A stretch of DNA of 64,000 nt. Origin: Haemonchus contortus (Eukaryota; Nematoda; Chromadorea; Rhabditida; Trichostrongylidae). Below are positions 1 through 10,706 of the stretch, piece after piece. The position numbers were made by a program, and so were the translations under genes. A model generated the notes under the pieces. That model had not been told where the DNA came from. It did not search any database and worked only from the letters and a program-made list of their open reading frames with translations. Position 1 is the first letter of the stretch. Each line of letters opens with the position of its first letter. The stretch covers positions 11,656,252-11,720,251 of the forward strand of contig LS997567.1 in the NCBI GenBank assembly GCA_000469685.2, read 5' to 3'.

Positions 1-1188
1 ACACACACAGAAACACTCATCACATACAGAATAAGACACACACAGAGACACACAGACACACACACAGACACACAAGCACGGACGCAGATACACACAGACT
101 CACGCTCAGAAACACACACAGACACACACGGATACACACACAGACACATACACAGAAACACAAAGACACACAGACACACACAGACACACACAGACACACA
201 CTCAGACACACAGACATGCACAGACACAGAGATACACACACACGGACACACACAGACAAATACAGAGACACACAAAGACACACGGACACGCACAGACAGA
301 CACACAGACACACACAGACACACACAGAAAAAGACACACACAGACACACACAGACACACACACAGACACACGCACAGACACACACGCACAGACACAGAGA
401 CACACACACACGGACACACACAGACACATACACAGACACACAAAGACACACGGACACGCACAGACAGACACACAGACACACACAGAAAAAGACACACACA
501 GACACACGCACAGACACACACGCACAGACACAGAGACACACACACACACGGACACACACAGACACATACACAGACACACTAAGACACACGGACACGCACA
601 GACAGATACACAGACATACACAGACACACACACAGAAAAAGACACACACGGACGCACATGGTCACACACTCAGACACACACAGGCACACACACAGACACA
701 CACAGACGCACACAGACACACACACAGAAAAAGACGCACAAGCACACACATTCACAGACACACACAGACACACACAGGCACACAGACACACACACACAGA
801 CACACACACTGACACACACATAGACGCACACACACAGACGCACATAGACACACACACAGACACACACACTGAAACACTCATCACACACAGAAAAAGACAC
901 ACACAGACACACACACACAGACACACACAGACACACACACAGACACACACAGACAACACATAGACACAGACACACGCACAGACACACACGGACACACACA
1001 CCCCTGTGTGTGTCTGTGTGTGTCTGTGTGTGTCCTTGTGTGTGTCTGCGTGTGTATCTGTGTGTGTCTGTGTGTGCGCCTGTGTGTGTGTGTCTCTGTG
1101 TGCCTGAGTGTGTGTCTGTGTGTCTGAGTGTCTGTTTATGTGTGTGCGTGTGTGTCCGCGTGTCTGTGTGTGTCTTTGTATGTGTGGG
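1..1188. repeat. Head-to-head imperfect CA/TG microsatellite
   Basis: The first ~1,001 bases are CA-rich with regular ACAG and ACGGAC variants. At 1002-1004 the composition flips to TG/TGTC and stays so to ~1188, so the tract is an inverted repeat of itself. Long cysteine/valine or histidine/threonine reading frames in all phases come from the dinucleotide repeat and are not genes. The tract starts before the window. Confidence 0.95.
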
Positions 1189-1910
1189 TACTCTATAATT
1201 AGGAGTTTAATCCAAGATAGTTCTTTATCCAATAGTTTCTGTCATTGTACTACGTAGGATCCAATACTGTAACAGTTATTCCATTGTCACAACAAGTAAA
1301 ATGGTTGTACAGTGGTGTATGCAACATATGATTTATATATTACTAATATGGTCGCCAATTCTTGCTCTGAGTTTCCTTGTAGTTATTCCTACTTATTGCA
1401 TTCTACATCCTTTACAGGTTGGGCTGTAGACAATATTAGATGTATTGGAACTGGTTTTAGCCCTCTCATAAGTATTGAGGTATAAGCCCGCAACATGTGA
1501 TACAATATATTCATCTGTATTGTACTGTTGTACTACACACTCTGCGTATGCTATTACAGATGCAACCCTATATTATTACCGAACTCATGTGATATAAGTT
1601 GATCAACCCACCTCTTACCTTTGTGGATCACCCCACCCCTTACCTTTGTGAATCGTGCTTTGTGAAACCCTAAGACGCATTTTAAGGATTTTTGACCTTG
1701 CCTGCCTTCTTCATGTACTTTCCGCATTGCGCAGAAGTATCAACGCATACGTGGGGGAGAGCCTGCAGGCGCAGTTGGTATCCCGCTCATCGACTGAGTC
1801 AAAAGCCTGCATTCGAGTGACTGGAAAGCACACGGGAGGCGATTCTAGGCCGCCTCCAAATTCAAAGCCCTTTTCACTTATGAGCGGTCTGGCATGCCAC
1901 TTGTGGGTAC
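1189..1910. other. No recognisable feature
   Basis: AT-rich sequence without a convincing coding exon. The 1780-1910 part may belong to the 5' untranslated region of the following RTE fragment, because from ~1915 it aligns by eye with the leader of the RTE copy at 24.8 kb. Confidence 0.5.
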
Positions 1911-1914
1911 CTTG

Positions 1915-2575
1915 TGGCCAAAAACAGTAATATATGTAAGTGGGTTTCATTGCCCTGAAGCTTGGATAGTCCACAATACGAAGTCGTTGGGGGAAGCCGC
2001 TCAGGGGAGCCTGTCAAAATCTCGGTATTAAAACAAGTTGCCCAAAAAAAGGCCTAAGATGGCGACCTGTACTTTCAACACACGGACGCTTGCATCGGAA
2101 GCGTGTATAGAAGACCTGATGATGCAAGCTAGGAAGGTGAAGTACGACGTCATCGGACTTACCGAGACGAGAAGGCATCGCCCGCTGCACACCTCATTCG
2201 AGACTGGAGAAGAGGTGCTCTTTGAATTATGCGACAGTAGGGGCGTCGGCGGGGAAGGTGTCCTCGACAATACGCACTTGGCCAAGAACACCGTTTCCCA
2301 CGAAAGTTCCACAGCCCAAGTCGGATGTTTGCGATCGAGAAAGTGTGGCTCAAGCCCAGCTCTTTTAATCGTCGTTGCCTACGCACCAACATCAAGCTAC
2401 GGAGGAGAGGAGTTGCAGCCATTCTACATGGATCTGGGGAGGCTTTTCAGGGCTGACCACACTTTCTTCAAATTCGTCGTCGGTGATTACAATGCAAAAA
2501 ATGGACCCAAAGGAACTGCTGAAGAGCTCCAAAGGGAGATTCAGAAATGGAATAGAATGAGCAGAGTGTAAAGGA
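1915..2575 (+). pseudogene. RTE-type retrotransposon, endonuclease fragment
   Basis: The leader and reading frame match the longer RTE copy at 24.8-25.5 kb. Translation probably starts at the ATG at 2059. The frame shows the start of an apurinic-like endonuclease (EEP family): an N-terminal NTRTL motif, the LTETRR segment containing the catalytic Glu, and GDYNAK, equivalent to GDFNAK. It ends at a TAA at 2569-2571, just after the site matching NEQGERL in the other copy. Several internal positions differ from that copy, and the second half of the endonuclease and the whole reverse transcriptase are missing. The product would have nicked target DNA for target-primed reverse transcription. This is a dead 5' fragment; how the 3' part was lost is not visible. 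Confidence 0.8.
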
Positions 2576-2990
2576 GATGGCCTCAGGGTGTTAATCAATC
2601 TCGCCTGGGGAATGCACCCACGCATTCGCCTTATATTCGGAATCGTTGCGGCATATTGAATGTGTGTAGCCTATATAATGACCAGCCGATGTACAAGTTG
2701 CTGCTTTTGTCCTCCCACACAAGTCTTATGTCAGTTAACTGGCCCCGGAAGGATAGAAGGCTCGGTGGGCCTGGGCAGATATCAATCCTGGATTAGGACC
2801 CATGAACGTGTGCGTGAGATAGTCTGCCACTTGCCACTAAGCCTCCGTTCATCTTCGGTAATGATGTTTGCACATAATCTATCGATTAATTTCCAGCGCT
2901 AGATCATTTTATTAGATAGAACGACTGCCCGATTATAAGCAAAGAGAATAATAATAAAAACAGTCATAACTACTCTGTACCTGAATTTCC
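2576..2990. other. No recognisable feature
   Basis: Spacer between the RTE fragment and the Tc1-like element. It contains an 80-codon open frame (2660-2902) with no motif I recognise and no supporting context. Confidence 0.5.
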
Positions 2991-3599
2991 TACCGACCAT
3001 ACCACACTTCAGCTATCAACTGACCACGCTATCTTGGAGATAACCGAAGTTTCATTCTCTCAACATGGAAAACATCACATCTGACGACTCAATTTATGTT
3101 TTGCCTGAAGGTATTTATGTTGAAAAAACGCTATCTCGCTCGACTATCCAATTACGGTCGTTGTGTGAATCTTCATCTCTCATCGTAATTGTACCACTTA
3201 ATAAGTAATAGCAAGATAGCAATTGCAACAGTAGTACGTGCGTTTCAAAAGTATGTGCACACCCAACATTTTGTTTTTTTGGGGTCTTCACTGCTTTCTG
3301 TATCCTGTGACCTTCACCATTCGATTCCTTGAGTGCGATAACCTACGAACACTTTCTGTGAGGAAACATTGTAGCTGCTGACATAATTTTTACTAAAGGG
3401 AATTTTTTCTTTGTTTCAAAAGTATGTGCACACTTAGCAAAAAACAGAAATATAACCGAGATTAGAAAACAATAGGGCCTCCTAAATATCTGTACAGATT
3501 ATCGACTACGAGGAATCGTTTGAGAACGGTTTCGTTACGGTAGGTTCTTTAGTTACCTTTGAAATGAGAAATTTTGAGTGTGCACATACTTTTGAAACT

Positions 3600-3863
3600 T
3601 CAACTGCGCCGCTCTTCTTCTTGCATTGCTAGATTCATTCAAGATCCTGGCAGCTATCGCTCACAACCTGTTCCTGGCCGTCCACGTATTTTGGCTGCTC
3701 AGGACAACAGGTGAATGGCCCGTCTTGTGGCGAATACTTCTTTGCCTGTGAGCCAGATCCTACCTCAGATGGGTTTATCAGTCTCGCGTACGACCGCTTA
3801 TCGCTCTATCCGCCCTGATGAGTATATCACACGAGAGACGACAAAAAATGACTACTCGACTCA
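3600..3863 (+). pseudogene. Tc1-like transposase N-terminal (HTH) remnant, left arm
   Basis: The frame encodes a helix-turn-helix DNA-binding region typical of Tc1-family transposases: CIARFIQDPGSYRSQ, then GRPR (the AT-hook-like GRPR box), then MGLSVSRTT and YRSI of the second helix-turn-helix. A TGA lies just before 3715, and the 3' side is cut by the foldback insertion at the TCA 3861-3863. It would have bound the element's own inverted repeats. It is mirrored by the fragment on the minus strand near 5338-5580. Confidence 0.7.
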
Positions 3864-4998
3864 CAAGGGAAGGATCCCAAGTCGAAGTGGCCATTTTAAA
3901 TGAGACCAATACTGCTAGACGTATTTTTTGATGCTGATTTCGAATCTGCATTCAAAATCTGCCAAACGATTCTCTGAACGATGTTATGGAGGTGGTCTCC
4001 GGAGAACGCTCATTAGGGGAAAGCACGAAAGCCATGGTCGCCGGCAGTCCAGCAGTGGCGTCCTGGAGTGAAGGCAAGCGTGACGCTCCTTAAGCACGGG
4101 ATCAAGGATCGGGTTCGGTGGGCGGCGACGTTTTGCATCTTGTAGAACTTTTTCCTCCAGGTTGTGAAATTTTTTCATGTTGGTTTTACCGCCTTCAGCG
4201 ACTTTTTAGTTGATGGAGGCGAGTCAATTTATACTTAGGCCGTCTTCCACTGTTATCGATTAAATTTCGAGAAAGTGTGGAACCGGATGATGAAGAGGAA
4301 ACAGCAAGCACATCTAGAAGGTCGTTGATGTTTGGTAATGTGGAAGTGTCCAAAAAAGAGGTGCAGGTTTTTCTTCCCAGAACATTTGTTAGAGCGAGAT
4401 AACAAACAAATCCAGGTGGAAAGCGCCATCAGAAAAGTGAATTTTTCATTCGCCGCGCCTACTAAGAAAGACAGACTTCTTTGTTTTGAACACTTCTTGC
4501 TATATTATGGCATCTGCTTATAATAGGTAAAAGTTATCCTACAGTGAATTTGATATGTATAACAATAAAAATAGAATTTTTGTAATGTTGGTGGTTGGAG
4601 TAGATGTGGGACGGTTTAAGTGGGAACTGACTAGCATCCAGCAACTAAAAAGTCGCTGAAGGTGGTAAAACTAACATAAAAAGAATTTTACAATATGGAG
4701 GAAAAAGTTCTACAAGATGCAAAAACGTCGCCGCCCACCAAGCCCGATCCTTGGTCCCGTGTCTATGAAGCGTGACGCTCACCTCCACTCCAAGCCGCCA
4801 CTGCTGGACTGTCGGCGTCGGCGACCATGGCTTTTGTGCTTTCCCCTGTTGAGCGCTCACCGGAATACACCTCCATAACTTCGTTCAGAGAATCGTTTGG
4901 CAGTTTTTGAATGCAGATTTGAAATCAGCGTCAAAAAATACGCCTAGCAGTATAGGTCCCATTTCAAATGGCCACTTCGACTTGGGATCCTTCCCTTG
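3864..4998. mobile_element. Tc4/Tc5-like foldback element, copy 1
   Basis: Long imperfect inverted arms (3864-4214 and 4642-4998) start CAAGGGAAGGATCCCAA. They are flanked by a TCA duplication (3861-3863, 4999-5001) inside the target CTCAG, so the site is CTNAG with a TNA duplication, as described for C. elegans Tc4 and Tc5. This is the most diverged of three family members in the window. Its core (~4215-4641) is shorter than in the other two but carries a THAP-like remnant. The arms hold a decayed version of the A/B-box sequence seen in copies 2 and 3. Confidence 0.8.
4326..4523 (+). pseudogene. THAP-like zinc-binding domain remnant in foldback core
   Basis: A 63-codon frame has the spacing of a C2CH (THAP) DNA-binding domain: Cys-x4-Cys, 39 residues, then Cys-x2-His-Phe (CFEHF). 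Between them are RFFFP and a segment ESAIRKVNFSF resembling the THAP core around the conserved Trp, Arg and Phe. The stretch between the second Cys and the FP motif is shorter than usual and the Trp is replaced, so it is degenerate. Copies 2 and 3 keep a different part of the same domain (FRFPSD and WAVTSSFSS, then CGKHF in a shifted frame). It would have been the DNA-binding part of the family's transposase. No catalytic domain remains. Confidence 0.45.
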
Positions 4999-5001
4999 TC
5001 A

Positions 5002-5275
5002 GTACATGCAAGAAGCTGACAAGGCTGGAGGTTGCTCGCGGTAGCATGGCAACATCATGGTACAAGGTACGGTTTTTCGAGAATTTTCAGGACTTTCCTA
5101 TTTTTAGAACAAACAGCGTGTTGTACCCATTTTACTCAGGTGATCTTCTCTGATGGAAAGAAGTTCAATCTTGACGGGCCGGAAAGATTTCGTCATTACT
5201 GGAGGGACCTTAGCCGAGAGTCACTCGTGTTTTCGAGAAGGAATTTCGGAGGAGGTGCTTTGATGGTCTGGGCGA
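5002..5275 (+). pseudogene. Tc1-like transposase catalytic-domain fragment
   Basis: Contains VIFSDGKKFNLDGP, the first catalytic Asp segment of Tc1 DDE transposases, followed by GGALMVWAS (usually GG..MVWG). The segment upstream of VIFSD is separated by ~75 bp starting GTACGG and ending TACTCAG, which looks like a small intron whose removal joins TSWYK to VIFSD in frame. The second and third catalytic acidic residues are absent because the inverted arm begins right after MVWAS. Confidence 0.65.
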
Positions 5276-5598
5276 GCGAACTCCAGTCTTATCAGCTTGT
5301 GGCGAGTACTGAGTCGAGCAGCCTCCTTCATCGTCTCTCATGTGATATACTCATCAGAGCGGATAGAGCGCCAAACGGTCGTACGCGAGACTGATAAACC
5401 CATCTGAGCTCGGATCTGACTCACACACAAAGAAGTATACGCCACAAGACGGGCTATACTCCTGTTGTTCTGAGCGATCAAAATACGTGGACGGCCAGGA
5501 ATAGGTTGTGAGCGATAGCTGCCAGGGTCTCGAATGAATCTAGCAATGCATGGAAAGGAGCGGCCCAGTTGAAGTTTCAAAAGTATGTGCACACTCAA
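5276..5598 (-). pseudogene. Tc1-like transposase N-terminal remnant, right arm (inverted)
   Basis: Reads on the minus strand as the counterpart of the left-arm fragment: CIARFIRDPGSYRSQ, GRPRILIAQ, then MGLSVSRTTVWRS. Unlike the left copy it has no stop before IARLVAY. It runs into YITxE and a short piece past the position where the left arm is interrupted, which shows that the palindrome arose before the foldback insertion in the left arm. Confidence 0.7.
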
Positions 5599-6180
5599 AA
5601 TTTTTCAGTTCAAAGGTAACTAAAGAACCTACCGTAACGAAACCATTCCCAAACGACTTCTCGTTGTCGATAACCTTTACACGAATTTAGAAGGCCCTAC
5701 TGATTTCTAATCTCGGTTATATTTCTGTTTTTTGCTAAGTGTGCACATAGTTTTGAAACAAAAAAAAATTTCCTTTAGTGAAAATTATGTTAGCAGCTAC
5801 GATGTTTCCTCACAGAAAGTGTTCGCAGGTTATCGCACTCAAGGAATTGAATGGTGAAGGTCACAGGATACAGAAAGCAATGATAATCCCAAAAAAACAA
5901 AATGTTGGGTGTGCACATACTTTTGAAACGCACGTACTACTGTTGCAATTGCTATCTTGCTATTACTTATTAAGTGGTACAATTACGATGAGAGTTGAAG
6001 ATTCATACAACGACCGTACTTGGATATCCGAGCGAGATAGCGTTTTGTCAACATAAATACCTTCAGGCAAAACATAAATTGAGTCGTCAGATGTGATGTT
6101 TTCCATGTTGAGAAAATGAAACTTCGGTTATCTCCAAGACAGCGTGGTCAGTTGATAGCTGAAGTGTGGTATGGTCGGTA

Positions 6181-6343
6181 AGTAGAGTACTAAAAAAAGA
6201 AACATAGCAATTTAAATATGTTGGTCTATAAGTTATATGAATAAAGTAATGAGATTAGTTCTTTTTCCTTCGATAATCTCAAGTAATATACTGCTAATTT
6301 TGCTGGCATGTTCACAAGAGTAACCTGAACCGCAATCTTGTTA
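6181..6343. other. Spacer between Tc1-like element and Helitron 5' end
   Basis: Short AT-rich sequence; nothing recognised. Confidence 0.5.
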
Positions 6344-6360
6344 TCCTACTTATATAATCT

Positions 6361-6725
6361 CTATTGGTGTGTTTGTGTGTATGTGAGTGTGTCTGACCGG
6401 AAATTCATAACTCCTGTCTCCGTGGACCTAAAGCGTTCAAATTTGGTAGGAATACAGGGGGCAGGACGGGAACATTTATGGTGAGCAGCAGGATCGGACT
6501 CCGCCCATAGGAAGCGGGGTTTGCGCTGAATAAATTTCCAAGCGAAAATTCAGAACTTCCGTTGCCGTGCACCTAAAGCGTTCAAATTTGGTAGGAGTAC
6601 AAGCGACATGATAGTAACACTTATAGTGAGCAGCAAGACCAGGCTAGTTAGTTTCTGTTTCCATGCACCTAGAGCGAGCGCAGGATGGGAACACTTATGT
6701 GGGTGACAGAACCAGATTCCGCAAA
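6361..6725 (+). repeat. Helitron TG tract and ~125 bp minisatellite, copy 1
   Basis: A short TG-rich tract leads into tandem units with the landmarks GAAATTCATAACTCCTG, CGTGGACCTA, TTCAAATTTGGTAGGA and CCGCCCATAGG. The same units occur next to the TG/CA tracts at 12.6, 16.3-17 and 32.2-33 kb. Confidence 0.85.
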
Positions 6726-7148
6726 CCTTTGGCGAGGTTTGGCGAAAATTTTGATCAAGCCCTAGGGCAGATTAAATTTTCGAGCGGAATTTCCTAACTG
6801 CTGTTCCTCTGGACATTCCTCCTCATTCAAGCTCAAAATTCATACTGAATGCAGGCCGAATGGCGGGCGTTGATGAAATGTATCACATATATCACAGGAT
6901 GAGATAATAACTGAAAGGGAGTGATAACGAGCCCTATAGGGTGGAATCCATTGGGGCTGTAACGCCTTTTCTGTTGTGGTGGGACCCTGACACTTTGACA
7001 GAGGATGTAGGATGTGGGAAGATCTTGGGTATTTGCTGACGGCGATCGTTAACAATTGATAACCTGCTTTAGAAGGCTAGGGGCACTACATCTGTAACAC
7101 GCTTCGCATTTCCAGTGAAGCCTTTTGACTTTATACGATGATGATATA
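6726..7148. other. Helitron interior without recognised content
   Basis: About 400 bp between the minisatellite and the MITE. A 71-codon minus-strand frame is present but unremarkable. Confidence 0.4.
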
Positions 7149-7673
7149 CAGTAGCGCTCAAAAGTCTTCGGTGAAATGGCTCTTCAGCCGGACTTTTCAG
7201 TCGTAACTCTTTTTCTACTGGATCTAGTCATGCGAAATTTCTATATTTGGAGCGTGGGTGTATTCTGAATGTTTACCACTATTAACCTGCAATCTGATTA
7301 TGTTCCAGATATTCCAAAGAGCATGAGCTCAAAATCAAATGGAAATACAGATGATGGCCTTTTCAGAAGCTCTTTCCTTTTTGTCATGTCTGAAGTGTAC
7401 GAGCGGTAACGCCGAACACAATAGATGGGAAAAACCCACATAAAGTGCGAATAAGTGCAGACGTCAACATTTTTACTCGAGCAAAATCTGCTACCGCAAC
7501 AAACACCGTGCACTATCTGTGGATATTGCGGCTTCGCAGTCAAATAGTGTTGGGTAGGGTGAAATATGCTCTAGTTAAACATATCCAAATTTCGCGCGAT
7601 TTGGTTCACTAAGAAAGAAGTTATGAAAGAAAGAGCGTCAAAGCATTTCACCGAAGACTTTTGAGCGCTACTG
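7149..7673. mobile_element. TA-type MITE (Tc1/mariner-like), copy 1
   Basis: 525 bp with ~30 bp terminal inverted repeats beginning CAGTAGCGCTCAAAAGTC, flanked by TA at 7147-7148 and 7674-7675. No coding capacity. Two more copies: one split at 19018-21008 and one at 43521-44044. It interrupts the Helitron upstream of the Rep region, so it is younger than that Helitron. Confidence 0.9.
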
Positions 7674-7960
7674 TATGTGAAGGGGCTACAGATGATCGAA
7701 AATTGACTAATAAGAAGTTATGTCGGCTGTATAAAAGGGCAAAAAACTACACCTTCCTGGTCAAGAATGGAACCTGGGCATTTCGGTGGGATCGAAGGCG
7801 GTTTGTGTCAGTTAATGATGGCAAACGATACGGGCTCATAGTAAACCTCAGAGAAGTAAGGCCGTTAGAATGAAGAAAAATAAAAATTGAATTCCCAAAA
7901 TTCCGGTTTCACCAACGCTATATAACATGGTAGTGTAAAGGCTGCTTTCTGCATTTTTTG
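7674..7960 (+). other. Helitron leader with short open frame
   Basis: A 70-codon frame (starting inside the MITE at 7661 and ending at 7873) contains KLCRLYKRAKNYTFLVKNG and a basic segment. I do not recognise it. It could be a degraded host or Helitron leader segment. Confidence 0.3.
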
Positions 7961-7965
7961 CTGCT

Positions 7966-8811
7966 TTTTCTTTTAAAGGAGAATCGGAAAACGCTGCGGA
8001 GCGGCAAGTGAGACTGCAGGAGATTTTTCAACGCCAGCGAAGAAGTGGACAACGAGAAACCGCTGAGGAACGACAGAACAGATTGCAGTCAAATGCCTAA
8101 ATTCAGCTGAGAAGACGTGCGTCTGAAACGTTGGAAGTGCGAGCGGTTAGGTCACAAGCAGAGGCGATGCGCCTCCGAAGAAGAAGGGAGGTTGAAAGGA
8201 GGAGCACTTCGGAGGCAAGAGGATGCTAGCGACATCAGCGTCGTCTCTCTCTTGAGAGTGAGCGTGAACGATCTATGCGGTTACGATCAAACGCTCCAAC
8301 CAACCGTCAACGACGGAGCAGACTTCCACAATCCACCGGAGCTGCACTGATCACTCGCATAACAGAAGTCAACTTTTTAGTGGAGCTCAACCAGCGATGT
8401 GTGAACTGCGGAGCGTTGGACTTCCCGTGCGAGGTTAAAGCGAGCCACCCGGGCAAGTTTCACGAGTGCTGCGGCTTAGGGCGATTCACCTTAAACTTTT
8501 TCGAGTCTTTCCCTGAGGAGTTGCGCAGGCTCTTTGTGCGTTAACCTGATTCAAGTGAAGACGGAAACATACGAAACCTCAACTCTGCCCTGGCGATGGC
8601 CTCAGTGGATGCGCAGGTCGAAACGCTACAAGGACCGGGGCTCATGCGCTTCCTCAGTGGTCTACTAGCAAATGTCAATGCTTACGCCCAGTCCTATAAG
8701 ATGATGTATGAAGTAGAGCAGACGGAAACCGCTATGGCTGCTTATGATAACCGTGCTCCTGCTAAGATTCGCATGGCTTTTGAAGCAAGCTCTCTGAGGG
8801 GGTGGCAGTGA
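7966..8811 (+). pseudogene. Helitron replicase N-terminal region, broken
   Basis: Translation in shifting frames gives the basic, Glu/Arg-rich leader common to Helitron proteins (ERQVRLQEIFQRQRRSG, then EERQNRLQ). After it comes a zinc-finger-like segment with CVNCGALDFPCE and ECCGLGRF, matching the Cys-Cys and CC-G pattern in front of many Helitron replicases. Further on, LNSALAMAS fits the following conserved region. Stops at 8098-8100, near 8230 and 8542-8544, a terminal stop at 8809-8811 and at least one frameshift break it. The region probably contacted DNA before the Rep domain. Confidence 0.65.
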
Positions 8812-8941
8812 CACACGTTGGCGAAGACAACGACGTCCCCGCAAGCAGAAGCCTTGCAGTTCATTTGCGCGCGCAACAGAAGAGCAGTTCAGAAACATCA
8901 GCGATATCGACAAAATCTGTGATCCGCTGACTTATCCTCTT

Positions 8942-9778
8942 TTGTTTCCTACCGGTGATGGCGGTTGCGAACTTGGCTTGAGAAACAGGGAAGGGACACG
9001 CATTACGCAAAAGGAATACTACGCGTATTTGTTTCCCATACACAATTATTTCAACCCAATCCTGCACGCCGGAGCGTTGTGTCAGCAGTTCGCAGTCGAC
9101 GCGTATGTGAAAATTGAACAGAATCGTCTCAATTTTCAGAGAAGAAACCAGCTTATCCTTCGTCGGGACACCTCCAGGGGTTTACAAGACTACTTAGCGG
9201 AAGCCGACAGCTCTGGACCACCCGGAAATCGCGTCGTGTTGTCTTCATCACACCCAGGCAGCCCACGGGCGATGCAACAGGCGTACCAAGTCGCTATGGT
9301 CATTGTGGCACGATACGGTAGGCCGACGTTGTTCTCTACAACGACGTGTAACTCAAATTGGAAAGAGCTACGGGGAAACCTTTATTGTGGCCAGTCGTCA
9401 TCGGATCGTCCCGATTTAGTAGCGCGTGTATTCAACGCAAAGTTGCAGGAGTATTGTACCGACTTATGTAAGAAGAATATCTTAGGTGGGGTGGAAGCAT
9501 ACGTTTTTGTAGTCGAGTTCCAAAAATGTGGGTTACCACATTGTCACATGCTTCTCATCATGAAAGAGAATTGTGGAGTGCGTACTGCAGAAGACGTAGA
9601 TGAATCTGTTTGCGCGGAAATCCCGAACAGGGAAGCGGAACCCGAGCTTTACGCCGCTGTTACCGCCTACATGATTCACCGGCAATGCGGCGTTATGGAT
9701 CCCCGTTCCCCGTGTATGCAAAACGGTTCGTGTTTGAAACTATTCCCCAAAAAAGATACGCGACAGGACGACTCTTGA
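8942..9778 (+). pseudogene. Helitron Rep (HUH endonuclease) domain, first part
   Basis: A 278-codon open frame matches the Helitron_like_N domain. It contains FPTGDGG and YYAYLFPIHNYFNPI, then LFSTTTCNSNW, and the HUH metal-binding motif GLPHCHMLL (His codons at 9539 and 9545). The HUH histidines coordinate the metal ion for rolling-circle strand nicking. The frame ends in a stop at 9776-9778, but the homologous protein continues one frame over, so this is a frameshift rather than a natural terminus. The preceding ~130 bp carry further Helitron sequence in another frame, so the ATG at 8942 is not a true start. Confidence 0.85.
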
Positions 9779-10706
9779 TGTTGACGGCTATCCGAATTAC
9801 CGGCGTCGAAATCTCTTCCCTACAGGGATACAGGGCATTCCTTACACTGACGAATGGGTAGTACCGTTTAACCCATACATTCTTCTTGAATATGATTGCC
9901 ATGTAAACTTGGAAATTTGCGGCATGATTTCGGCAGCTAAGTACCTCTATAAGTACATATACAAGGGACCGGATCGTGCCCGTATAGGCATCGAAAACGA
10001 ACCGACCACGGACGACAACCGGAACGTCGATGAAATCAAGCAACACCTCAATACCCGCTATGTGTACGCTCCTCAAAGCATGTACCGAATTTTTGGTTAC
10101 AATATGCAGGACAGGTCACACGCGGTGTTCTGGTTGGCTGTCCATCTGCCCGAACTCCAAAGTGTGCAGTTTGTGCAAGGGCAAGAGCAACAGTATCTAG
10201 CACATGAGCAACGGTTCCTCACAACATTAACGGCTTTCTTCGAGCTGAACAGGCTGTGTAATGAGATGCACGCACGTGGGCTCGCGAATGACTTTACAGT
10301 CGATCCTCGGAACGTCTATTGCTATCAAATACCAGAGCATTCCACATTCGACCTTCGGCACGGATGGACGCCGAGAAAGCGAGGAGGGAATCAAATTGGT
10401 AGAATGTATACAGTGTCGTCTAGAGATACGGAGCGATACTGCCTAAGGATATTCCTACTCAACACAAAAGGAAAACGTCTTTTTGAAGACTTACGAAGTG
10501 TTGGTGGGGTTACCTATAATTCATTCACCGATGCAGCGAAGGTTGCTGGATTTTCAGACGATGACAGACAGAGTCTACAAGAAGTAGCTCGCTACCAGTC
10601 CGCAGCGGCGATGAGAGGCTTTTTCGTCTGCCTGCTCTGCTTCTGCGAGATAGTGCAGGCACAAGATCTGTGGGTCGAATTCTCTGATGTGATATCCGAC
10701 GGCTAA
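9779..10706 (+). pseudogene. Helitron Rep domain, second part with catalytic tyrosines
   Basis: Frame-shifted continuation of Rep. DVDGYPNYRRR and VPFNPYILLEYDCHVN lead directly into AAKYLYKYIYKG (codons from ~9933), which carries the tyrosines of the Helitron rolling-circle nuclease. TRYVYAPQSMYRIF and the Helitron linker region follow. Without the frameshift near 9775-9780 the two parts would form one Rep protein. The frame ends at 10704-10706, upstream of the helicase. Confidence 0.85.

Larger units (their letters stand above)
2993..6178. mobile_element. Palindromic Tc1-like element (foldback), TA target duplication
   Basis: Both ends read TA followed by CCGACCATACCACAC in inverted orientation (TA at 2991-2992 and 6179-6180). 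The inverted arms are ~900 bp each: 2993-3863 continued at 5002-~5040, and ~5276-6178. Each arm contains three copies of a Tc1-type end motif (TTTCAAAAGTATGTGCACAC, in both orientations) and an N-terminal transposase fragment pointing inward. The ~235 bp spacer keeps part of the catalytic domain. A Tc4/Tc5-like element (3864-4998) interrupts the left arm. Without it the element is ~2.05 kb. It is non-autonomous, probably formed by inverted duplication of the 5' half of an ordinary Tc1-like transposon. Confidence 0.8.

Noticed and set aside
5778..6056. 92-codon plus-strand frame in the right arm of the Tc1-like palindrome
   Set aside because: It lies in a terminal inverted repeat and is not open in the matching left arm.
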